From JBFIHF01 sp964411125 (GTDB lineage: Bacteria; Myxococcota_A; Bradymonadia; Bradymonadales; Bradymonadaceae): a stretch of DNA of 64,000 bases. Shown piece after piece: positions 57,625-64,000 of the stretch. The notes beneath the pieces are model-generated. The model was not told where the DNA came from and made no database searches. It saw only the letters and a program-made list of their open reading frames with translations. The position numbers and the translations under genes are program-made. Where the stretch lies: assembly GCA_964411125.1 (NCBI GenBank), contig CAYPJU010000015.1, positions 1 to 64,000 of the forward strand. Reading direction: 5' to 3'. Position 1 is the stretch's first letter. Every line of letters begins with the position of its first letter.

Positions 57625-57677
57625 AAGGACCTCCTGGAGTCAGTTCTCCGCCACTACCCTGCGGCGGGTGACTTCCT

Positions 57678-57705
57678 AACATAGCCACTGATAACGTTTT
57701 TTCAA
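57678..57705 (-). promoter_or_regulatory. Putative sigma-70-type promoter
   Basis: On the minus strand TTGAAA (complement of 57700-57705), a 16-bp spacer and TATGTT (complement of 57678-57683). It would start transcription about 48 bp before the TTG start of the hypothetical gene. Confidence 0.5.
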
Positions 57706-57766
57706 GCGATGACCGTAACCCCATGGGTTCCGGTGGCTTTTGCGGTTTCCACCCCTCCCGCTCTTC

Positions 57767-57789
57767 ATCCCCCAGGCTGGAAGGGGGAT
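57767..57789. promoter_or_regulatory. Hairpin in the leader of the MgtC-like gene
   Basis: ATCCCCC (57767-57773) and GGGGGAT (57783-57789) form a 7-bp stem with a 9-base loop, about 50 bp before the MgtC-like ATG. MgtC leaders in enteric bacteria are regulatory; here only the hairpin is visible and there is no U-tract. Confidence 0.25.
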
Positions 57790-57841
57790 TGGGCGGTGCC
57801 TACGTTCCTCCATCCCTACTTAACCCCGCCCCGGAGGGTTC

Positions 57842-58366
57842 ATGCTGGAAGGCTTGATGCCCGAGCTTCACCTCAACAACATCGTGAACAACCTGATCTA
57901 CGTCACGGCGGCCTTCCTGTTGACGCTGCCGGTCGGGCTGAACCGCGAAAGGACTCGTCAGCTCGGGTTGCGCACCATCCCCCTCGTCGCCGTGGCGGCG
58001 TGTGGGTTCATGCTCCTCGGACGCTCTTCGTTTCATGGCGACGCCAACGCTCAGGCCCGCATCGTCCAGGGACTCATCACCGGCGTCGGGTTTCTGGGCG
58101 GCGGTGCGATCGTGAAGCGGGGAGACAACGTCGAAGGGACGGCGACAGCGGCCGCCATCTGGTGCACTGCGGCGATCGGCGTCGCATGCGCCTTCGGTCG
58201 CTTCGAGATCGCGGTGCTGCTGGCGGTCTTCAACTTCGGCATCCTCGTGCTCCTCAAGCCGGTCGGCAAGAAAGTCGGCGACGGCTCCGGCTACGACGCC
58301 GAGAACCCCGAAGAGTCCTCCGACAACTCCGCCGAGCTCTACCACGAAGAGCAGGACCAGCCGTGA
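57842..58366 (+). CDS. MgtC/SapB-family membrane protein
   Basis: A 174-residue integral membrane protein with four to five helices. Family motifs are G-L-N-R-E-R (about 32), V-A-A-C-G-F-M, and G-V-G-F-L-G-G-G-A-I-V-K-R (about 81-93) followed by V-E-G-T-A-T-A-A-A-I-W. The C-terminal tail is acidic and short, lacking the ACT-like domain of long MgtC proteins. MgtC-like proteins aid growth under low magnesium; the role of short members is unclear. GGAGG is five bases before the ATG. Confidence 0.88.
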   Translation: MLEGLMPELHLNNIVNNLIYVTAAFLLTLPVGLNRERTRQLGLRTIPLVAVAACGFMLLGRSSFHGDANAQARIVQGLITGVGFLGGGAIVKRGDNVEGTATAAAIWCTAAIGVACAFGRFEIAVLLAVFNFGILVLLKPVGKKVGDGSGYDAENPEESSDNSAELYHEEQDQP

Positions 58367-58475
58367 CCCCGCCCGATCGCCGGAGGGCGGCGATACCTGA
58401 AGCGTCCTGAAAGTTGGGGCGTCAGGCTGGCATCGGTCGCCTCGATTCGCTACAGAATGGGCGACCGAGGACGAG

Positions 58476-59255
58476 ATGAAGAACGCTCCATACATCGCAC
58501 TGTTCGCCGCAATCCCGCTGGCGCTGGCCGCGACCGGCTGCTCCGGTTCGCAGGCGTGTTCCACGGACTCGGACTGCTTCTCCGGCGAGGTGTGCGTCGA
58601 CGACGTGTGCGGTGAGCCCCGCATCTTCGACGAAACCCATGACGCGAGCCGGGATGATGGCGCCCAGTCGAGCCCCGATGGCGGCGACACCGACGCGGGC
58701 CACGTCGTCGACGCGGGCCCCGACGAGGACGAGGGGGTTGGCTCGGAGGATGCCGGACCGACAGACCCGGATGCGCCGGGCGACACCGGTGGAGCGATGG
58801 GAGCCTGTATCGTCGACCCCTTCACGCACACGTGCATCGACGACGAGTACGAGCCCAACAATCAGTGGATCGACGGCCACCGAATGATCCAGGAGAGGCT
58901 GGGCTGTGTCGTGGACTGGCAGGAACACGAGCTGACCGCGAGTGCCCAGGTCTGCCAGAACGACGGTTCGGACTTCTACTTCGTCGAATACCTGCCTTGC
59001 GATTTCGACTGGATCCTGGAGTTCGAGCTCGACCACGGCTCGATGTGCCCCGACGAGCTCGTCCAGTTCGAACCCCTCAGCGTCGACTGCGACGACCAGC
59101 AGGTGCAGTGCATCGTCGAAGACGGCAAATCGATCATCCGGCTCATCGTCGAAAAGGAGATGGTCAACTCCCAGGTGCTCTACGTTCAGGTTCACACGGG
59201 GGACCGGTCCGACGTCGCATTCCCCTATGAAATCACCGTGAGATCACGCCGATGA
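58476..59255 (+). CDS. Cys-rich lipoprotein, array member 1
   Basis: A 259-residue exported protein. The leader ends A-A-T-G-C (Cys 22). A small Cys domain follows, C-S-T-D-S-D-C-F-S-G-E-V-C (about 28-40), then an acidic Asp/Gly linker to about 108, and a C-terminal beta domain with E-P-N-N and D-F-Y-F-V-E-Y, resembling pre-peptidase C-terminal (PPC) folds. It is the first and most diverged of four like genes; its stop overlaps the next start in ATGA. No function is known. Confidence 0.8.
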   Translation: MKNAPYIALFAAIPLALAATGCSGSQACSTDSDCFSGEVCVDDVCGEPRIFDETHDASRDDGAQSSPDGGDTDAGHVVDAGPDEDEGVGSEDAGPTDPDAPGDTGGAMGACIVDPFTHTCIDDEYEPNNQWIDGHRMIQERLGCVVDWQEHELTASAQVCQNDGSDFYFVEYLPCDFDWILEFELDHGSMCPDELVQFEPLSVDCDDQQVQCIVEDGKSIIRLIVEKEMVNSQVLYVQVHTGDRSDVAFPYEITVRSRR

Positions 59256-60025
59256 CGGCTCCCTCCCACCTGGCATCGGCCCTCTTCGCGTGCGCGTGCA
59301 TCTTCGTCGGGTTCACGGGCTGCGGACCCGAGCCGACCAGTTGTGCCTCCTCGGACGACTGTTTCCGAGGGGAAGCGTGCATCGACGGCGAGTGCGGGAC
59401 GCCGCCGGACGGATGGGTGAACAACGGGGCGGAGAACAACGGCGTCGTCATCGATACGGCGCAGAACAACGGCAACAACGGCAACAACGGCGTGAACCCC
59501 CTCCCCACCGGCGCGTGTCTGGTCGACCCGTTCACGGCGACGTGCGACATGCCCGACGACAACGACTCTTTCTCCGATTATCTGAAGATGGAGGGAGATT
59601 GCGGCGAGGAGAACTGCGGGCTTCCGGGCTGCAGCGCGGGATGGGACAAGTTCGTGTCGGGAGAACTCCTCGTGGAGAGCTTGCAGCTCTGCGCAGCCGA
59701 GGAGCGCGACCGCTATTCGACGAACCTGATCCCGTGCGACAACAAGTCCTTCGTCGTCCAGGCGACCCTCACCCCTCGCGACCAGTGCCCGGTCGAGAAC
59801 TACTCGTTCGACATGGGGATCCAGGGGTACGATTGCACGAACACCGCCGACGCCGCCGACCAGACCGAACGGGTCCGCTGCGAAGAGCTCGACGACGGCT
59901 CGAAGCGGGTCACCACGATCGTTGCCCCGTCCAACAGCATCGCCGTCGCGAACTTCCGGATCGAAGAGCTCGACAAATCCAACGTTCAGTTCGAATACGA
60001 CCTACACATCCTGGTGCGAGAATGA
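59252..60025 (+). CDS. Cys-rich lipoprotein, array member 2
   Basis: A 257-residue paralogue of the neighbouring genes. The lipobox is F-T-G-C (Cys about 24). C-A-S-S-D-D-C-F-R-G-E-A-C forms the small Cys domain, an Asn/Gly linker (N-N-G repeats) follows, and the C-terminal domain starts C-L-V-D-P-F-T-A-T-C-D. It shares long runs with member 3, e.g. T-N-L-I-P-C-D-N-K-S-F-V-V and R-V-R-C-E-E-L. Starts in ATGA with member 1 and ends in ATGA with member 3. Confidence 0.82.
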   Translation: MTAPSHLASALFACACIFVGFTGCGPEPTSCASSDDCFRGEACIDGECGTPPDGWVNNGAENNGVVIDTAQNNGNNGNNGVNPLPTGACLVDPFTATCDMPDDNDSFSDYLKMEGDCGEENCGLPGCSAGWDKFVSGELLVESLQLCAAEERDRYSTNLIPCDNKSFVVQATLTPRDQCPVENYSFDMGIQGYDCTNTADAADQTERVRCEELDDGSKRVTTIVAPSNSIAVANFRIEELDKSNVQFEYDLHILVRE

Positions 60026-60855
60026 GACGACGCCTGACGACCCTGCTCCTCGCCGCCTCGGTTGCCAGCGGCATGTCTGCATGCAACGGCGGCGAACCGT
60101 GCCAGACCGATTCGGATTGCTTCTCGGGGGAAGTCTGCTCCGCGGAGAAGATCTGCAGCGCCTCGACGGAAACGTCGAACAACGGAACGACCTCCAACAA
60201 CGGCATCATCATCATCGACGACGACGACGCCGGCGCGACGACCGACCCCGAGATGGGGAACGGCGACGCCGGGTCCGTCGGGACCGACGCCGGCGAAGAG
60301 ACCGACATGGGTGGGGACCCGCCCGACCTGCCGGCTCCACGCGAGTGTGTCGAAGATCCGTTCACCGCGACCTGCGACCTCCCCGACGACAACGACGACT
60401 TCTCGGACTACGTGGAGATCGACTCCGACTGCGGCCGCGAGGACTGCGGCCCCCCCGGCTGCGGCAGCAGCGGCGACGATTTTCTTGGGGGGTCCGTCAC
60501 CATCACCGACGTGCAGATGTGCGTGAACGAGCACACCGACAAGTACGACACGAACCTCATCCCCTGCGACAACAAGTCGTTCGTCGTCGAAGCGACGCTG
60601 CGTCCGCTGCAGTCTTGCGAACCCGATCTCTACGTCTTCGACATGTCGGTTCAGGGCTTCGACTGTGCCGATCCGTACGACGACAACCTGCAGATGGACC
60701 GGGTGCGATGCGAGGAGCTCGCCGACGGATCGAAACGAATCACCGCCATCGTCCAACCGTCCAACTCCATCGCCTCCGCCTTCCTACGCGTCGAGGAGTT
60801 CGATGAGCCCAACGTGACGTTCGACTACGAGATCGACATCGTCGTCCGAGAATGA
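60022..60855 (+). CDS. Cys-rich lipoprotein, array member 3
   Basis: A 277-residue paralogue. The leader ends M-S-A-C (Cys about 21), then C-Q-T-D-S-D-C-F-S-G-E-V-C. The linker contains I-I-I-I-D-D-D-D and Asp/Met/Gly runs. The C-terminal domain is very close to that of member 2 (D-P-F-T-A-T-C-D, S-D-Y, P-S-N-S-I-A, ending V-V-R-E in both), pointing to a recent duplication. It overlaps its neighbours by 4 bp at both ends. Confidence 0.82.
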   Translation: MRRRLTTLLLAASVASGMSACNGGEPCQTDSDCFSGEVCSAEKICSASTETSNNGTTSNNGIIIIDDDDAGATTDPEMGNGDAGSVGTDAGEETDMGGDPPDLPAPRECVEDPFTATCDLPDDNDDFSDYVEIDSDCGREDCGPPGCGSSGDDFLGGSVTITDVQMCVNEHTDKYDTNLIPCDNKSFVVEATLRPLQSCEPDLYVFDMSVQGFDCADPYDDNLQMDRVRCEELADGSKRITAIVQPSNSIASAFLRVEEFDEPNVTFDYEIDIVVRE

Positions 60856-61544
60856 CCCGTACGCTCGCCAGAATCTTGTTGGTGGTGGCCGCCGGGACAC
60901 CCGGCTGTTTCTTCGACCTCGCGCCCTGCAGCTCCGACGACGACTGTTCGCCGGGGATGGTGTGCGCGCAGCCGCTGGAGACGGACGTTCCATACTGCGT
61001 CCTGGCACCGGCCGAACCCGATGGCGGCATGGACCAGCCGGACGGTGCTCCGCCGGAGCCCGACGCATCCCAGGGCGACCCTCCCGACGCGGAGGCGACG
61101 GTCGACCTGCCGCCCCCAGACCGCTATTGCGGGGAAGGGGTCGAGTGTGTCAGCGACAGTTCATTCGGCGAGGACCTCCTCGAAGGACCGGTCGGTTGCT
61201 TCGGGGACGGGTTCGTCGAAGAGACGATAATGCGGCGGGAAGCCGTCTGCGACGACGAGGGGGGCCGCCACCGCCTCGACTTCGTCCGGTGCCGGCAGTT
61301 CCCCTACCAGATCGAGGTCGTCTTCGACTTCGGTCGCGAGTGCCTGGACGATACCCGGGCGAGCGTCTCCGGAGAGCAGTGCAACGAAGGCCCGCTGAAA
61401 TGCGAATCCCGAGGCGCCACCTACACCTTTCGGTACCGTGTCCCTTCGACCTCGTTCACGACGTCGGTCGAGTCGCTCACGTTCGTCGCGCGGACTGCCG
61501 TCGACGTGGACTACGACGTCCGGGTGAGCGTCAGTAAGCTTTGA
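60852..61544 (+). CDS. Cys-rich lipoprotein, array member 4
   Basis: A 230-residue paralogue, the shortest and most diverged at the C-terminus. The lipobox is T-P-G-C (Cys about 19), followed by C-S-S-D-D-D-C-S-P-G-M-V-C and a Pro/Asp linker. The C-terminal domain keeps the Cys spacing and the strand order (R-L-D-F-V-R-C, then D-Y-D-V-R-V-S-V). Its last 14 bp overlap the end of a convergent membrane-protein gene. Confidence 0.8.
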   Translation: MTRTLARILLVVAAGTPGCFFDLAPCSSDDDCSPGMVCAQPLETDVPYCVLAPAEPDGGMDQPDGAPPEPDASQGDPPDAEATVDLPPPDRYCGEGVECVSDSSFGEDLLEGPVGCFGDGFVEETIMRREAVCDDEGGRHRLDFVRCRQFPYQIEVVFDFGRECLDDTRASVSGEQCNEGPLKCESRGATYTFRYRVPSTSFTTSVESLTFVARTAVDVDYDVRVSVSKL

Positions 61545-62112
61545 TCTCGTTGTCGATCGGGAAGAGCTCGAGCAGCATCGCCCAGTCCTCGTCGTAGGCG
61601 CTCCAGTCGGCGCTCTTCACGGTCGGGACGTCGCCGGCCCAGCGGCCGCGAATGTCGCGGTTCACAATCACGACACGCTCTTTTCCGAACAGTAACTCTA
61701 CGCCGGGCCCTGCCGGGTAAGGTTGATCTCCGTCTTGCTCGTAGAGCTGAACCTCGCGCCACTGCAGCTCCGCCTCGGGAACCTCTCGCTCTGCCTCGCC
61801 ATCGTTCCCACGGATGGTCGCCCCACCGCCGCTCCGATCGAGTCGCGCCACGATGCGGGAGTCGCGGCGCACCTTGAAGAAGACGGCCAGGAACGACCCG
61901 ACGACGACCACGATGAAGCCGCCCAGCAGGAGCGCCAGATTGTCGAGGTTCTCCATCCAGTCCGCTCCGATCATCTTCGAAGCGGAGCTCAGCACGACCG
62001 TGCTCGCCATCACCATGATGACGTTCACGACGAACAACCAGGCGATGATGCGCGCCGCGCCCGGAGGTTTGGCCGGTCGCAGACCGACCGTCTTTTCGTC
62101 GGGAGCGCTCAA
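61531..62112 (-). CDS. Hypothetical membrane protein
   Basis: A 193-residue protein with membrane helices at about 22-44 and 58-80 and a soluble C-terminal domain that has a beta-strand pattern (V-E-L-L-F-G-K-E-R-V-V-I-V-N-R). No family is recognised. Its ATG overlaps the lpd stop (ATGA, 62109-62112), so it is coupled to lpd, and its own end overlaps the array's last gene by 14 bp. Confidence 0.75.
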   Translation of the reverse strand: MSAPDEKTVGLRPAKPPGAARIIAWLFVVNVIMVMASTVVLSSASKMIGADWMENLDNLALLLGGFIVVVVGSFLAVFFKVRRDSRIVARLDRSGGGATIRGNDGEAEREVPEAELQWREVQLYEQDGDQPYPAGPGVELLFGKERVVIVNRDIRGRWAGDVPTVKSADWSAYDEDWAMLLELFPIDNEIKAY

Positions 62113-63512
62113 ATGTGGATCGTGTGGCCGGTGACCGCGTGGGCCGCCTCGCCCACCGCCTCGGCGAGGGTCGGGTGCGGATGGATCGTGTGGATGAGCT
62201 CGTCGATCGTCGACTCGAGCTCCATCGCGACGGTCCCTTCGGTGATGAGCTCGGTCGCATGCGGGCCGATGATGTGCATCCCGATCACCTCGTCGTACTT
62301 CGCATCACAGACGATCTTCACGAACCCTTCGCTCGAACCGAGGATCGACGCCTTACCAATCGCCGAGAAGGGAAACTTTCCGACCTTCACGTCGTGACCG
62401 CGCTCCTTCGCCTTCTTCTCCGTCAGCCCGACCGAAGCGACCTCCGGCGAACAGTAGGTACAGTTGGGGACGTGGTCGTAGTTGAGCGGACGAGGGTCTT
62501 TGCCCGTCATGTGATCCACGGCGAGGATCCCTTCTTTCGACGCGACGTGCGCGAGCCAGGGAGTCGCGACGATGTCGCCGATGGCGTAGAGCCAGTCTTC
62601 CGCCGTGCGCATGTACTCGTCGACCTCGACGAAGCCACGGTCGGAGACCTTCGCCTTCGTGTTCTTCAGCCCGCAATCGTCGGTGACGGCGCGGCGACCG
62701 ACGGCGACGAGGAGATGAGACCCTTCGATCGTCTGAGACTTTCCGCCCTGCTCGACCACGCATTTCACGCCGGACTTCGTCGTTTTGACGTCCGTCATCT
62801 TCGCGCCGGTCAGGACGTTCATCCCCTGCTTTTTGAAACTCTTCTCCAGCTCCTTGGAGACCTCTTCGTCTTCGATCGGGAGGACGTTCTCCATGAGCTC
62901 GACGAGCGTCACTTTGGCGCCGTAGCGCAGGTAGACGCTCGCGAACTCCGCCCCGACCGCGCCGGCACCGAGCACGATGAGATGCTCGGGCATTTCGCGG
63001 AGCTCGAGAATGTCGTCGGAATTAATCGTCCGCTCGTGGTCCATCTCGATGAACGGCAGATCGAGGCACGCCGACCCGGTCGCGAGCACCACGTATTTCG
63101 TCTTCAGCTCGGACTTCTTGCCGTCGGCGCCTTCGACGCTGACTCGCCCTTTCCCTTCGATGCGGCCGTGTCCGAGGTGCACGTCGACCTCGTTCTTCTT
63201 CATCAGGTACTTCACGCCGCCGGCGTTCTTCTTCACCACTTTGTCTTTGTAGGCGTGCATCTTGTCGAGGTCGATCGACGGGTTGGAGAGCGTGATCCCG
63301 AACGACTCGGAGTGGTTGATCTCTTCGAAGAGGTCAGCCGTGTGCAGGAGCGCCTTGGTCGGAATGCACCCGCGCAGCAAGCACGTCCCGCCGAGGCGCT
63401 CGGTCGGCTCGCGCTCGACGATGGCGGTCTTGAGGCCGGATTGGGCTGCGTGGATTGCGGCGACGTAACCGCCCGGGCCGCTACCGATGATGACGACGTC
63501 GTACTGGCTCAC
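62109..63512 (-). CDS. lpdA: Dihydrolipoyl dehydrogenase
   Basis: A 467-residue flavoprotein, the E3 subunit of 2-oxo-acid dehydrogenase complexes. FAD site G-S-G-P-G-G at about 10-15; redox disulfide C44/C49 in G-G-T-C-L-L-R-G-C-I-P-T-K; NAD site G-A-G-A-V-G-A-E-F-A-S; second FAD region A-I-G-D-I; and the catalytic C-terminal H-P-H-P-T-L-A-E-A of the dimer partner. GTG 63512 follows AAGGAG at a good spacing. No E1/E2 genes lie adjacent in the window. Confidence 0.96.
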   Translation of the reverse strand: MSQYDVVIIGSGPGGYVAAIHAAQSGLKTAIVEREPTERLGGTCLLRGCIPTKALLHTADLFEEINHSESFGITLSNPSIDLDKMHAYKDKVVKKNAGGVKYLMKKNEVDVHLGHGRIEGKGRVSVEGADGKKSELKTKYVVLATGSACLDLPFIEMDHERTINSDDILELREMPEHLIVLGAGAVGAEFASVYLRYGAKVTLVELMENVLPIEDEEVSKELEKSFKKQGMNVLTGAKMTDVKTTKSGVKCVVEQGGKSQTIEGSHLLVAVGRRAVTDDCGLKNTKAKVSDRGFVEVDEYMRTAEDWLYAIGDIVATPWLAHVASKEGILAVDHMTGKDPRPLNYDHVPNCTYCSPEVASVGLTEKKAKERGHDVKVGKFPFSAIGKASILGSSEGFVKIVCDAKYDEVIGMHIIGPHATELITEGTVAMELESTIDELIHTIHPHPTLAEAVGEAAHAVTGHTIHI

Positions 63513-63591
63513 GGGATCTCCTTCGGGGCTGAAGCAGTGAGGGTTCGAGCCTGAAATAGACCGTCGTCGGGCCGAGGGTCAAGCTCGGCGG

Positions 63592-63945
63592 TCAGCCGAG
63601 TGATGGATTGATGTCGATCATCGGGATCTGGAGGATCTGCCCCGGACGAAGCTGGTCGGGATCATCCACGAGGTCGGCGTTGGCTCGGTAAATTTCACGC
63701 CAGCGAGTCCCACGCCCGTAGTAGCGCCGCGCGATCTTGTAGAGGGTGTCCCCGACGCTGACCTTGTGATTGAGCGTCGACTGCATCGGCTGCCTCTTTC
63801 GACGCCCCCGCGCCGCGATCACGAGATCGTCGTCCTCTGGAAAGTCCAGCGTGTCGATACGTTCGAAACCCCCGCTGTCACTCTTCGAGTCGTCGACGCG
63901 GGAAAAGCTGTGTCCGGTTTTGATGAATCGGTCGAAGATTCCCAT
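63592..63945 (-). CDS. LysM-domain protein
   Basis: A 117-residue protein with no signal peptide. The N-terminal half is charged and unassigned; the C-terminal LysM domain (about 60-110) has V-S-V-G-D-T-L-Y-K-I-A-R-R-Y-Y-G, W-R-E-I-Y-R-A-N and L-R-P-G-Q-I-L-Q-I-P. LysM binds peptidoglycan or chitin, but without a signal it may instead be a tail- or secretion-related cytoplasmic protein. It is 80 bp upstream of lpd. Confidence 0.85.
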   Translation of the reverse strand: MGIFDRFIKTGHSFSRVDDSKSDSGGFERIDTLDFPEDDDLVIAARGRRKRQPMQSTLNHKVSVGDTLYKIARRYYGRGTRWREIYRANADLVDDPDQLRPGQILQIPMIDINPSLG

Positions 63946-64000
63946 CTGAAACCTCGTATTCGTACATCCATTCCATTCATTGGTGGCTGTAAAGTGCGCG

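Overview
The window is very GC-rich and gene-dense, and most likely comes from the chromosome of a member of the Myxococcota (a Sandaracinaceae/Polyangia or Bradymonadia-like lineage; I cannot resolve this further). Three things point there: several secreted proteins end in a MYXO-CTERM signal (Gly-Cys-Cys or Gly-Cys, a short membrane segment, then an Arg cluster); there are many lipoproteins with acidic Asp-Met-Gly linkers and Cys-rich repeats; and there is an ECF sigma/ChrR pair, a PilT-type ATPase and a sigma-54-like promoter. I saw no rRNA, tRNA, CRISPR array or prophage.

Layout. 1-210: the last codons and 3' flank of a REP-associated (Y1/HUH) transposase whose diverged sibling lies at 34367-35644. 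338-7316: a TetR-cutA-phosphotransferase run with overlapping genes, a convergent beta-propeller lipoprotein, a beta-barrel gene behind two matching 24-bp palindromes, and a CysQ-like phosphatase. 7325-18294: a PilT-like ATPase with a long N-terminal extension, a broken Cys-rich gene, a leucine-rich lipoprotein, a beta-helix MYXO-CTERM protein, a Baeyer-Villiger-type monooxygenase and a 1065-residue Cys-repeat MYXO-CTERM protein. 18297-20445: an ECF sigma factor and ChrR-like anti-sigma factor, divergent from truA. 20468-27849: small redox and membrane proteins, a Cys-repeat lipoprotein, a class V aminotransferase and a P1B-4 metal ATPase. 27919-34065: a metzincin-like lipoprotein, a DCC protein, SMUG1-type uracil glycosylase and a DUF885-TPR lipoprotein. 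35820-45240: a NusA-like paralogue, more lipoproteins, an exported pyroglutamyl-peptidase, a PGRP amidase, a triple-cluster iron-sulfur protein and a trypsin-like protease. 45245-49743: barrel, hydrolase, patatin, YaiI, EF-hand, SRPBCC and GyrI-like genes. 49918-53959: a subtilase and a protein with a MYXO-CTERM-like signal in its middle. 54268-63945: UPF0173 hydrolase, dnaX, MgtC-like protein, four overlapping Cys-rich lipoprotein genes, a membrane protein, lpd and a LysM protein.

How it fits together. About half of the genes encode exported, surface-anchored or outer-membrane proteins (proteases, amidase, phospholipase, repeat proteins), as expected for a predatory or polymer-degrading surface lifestyle. 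Housekeeping genes (truA, dnaX, lpd, a cysQ-like gene, cutA) are scattered between them. Genes on one strand often overlap by 4 bp, indicating translational coupling.

Most novel candidates: the four-gene coupled lipoprotein array (58476-61544), the internal-MYXO-CTERM fusion (52403-53959), the twin-palindrome promoter (5821-5890), and the diverged RAYT pair with a conserved 3' flank.
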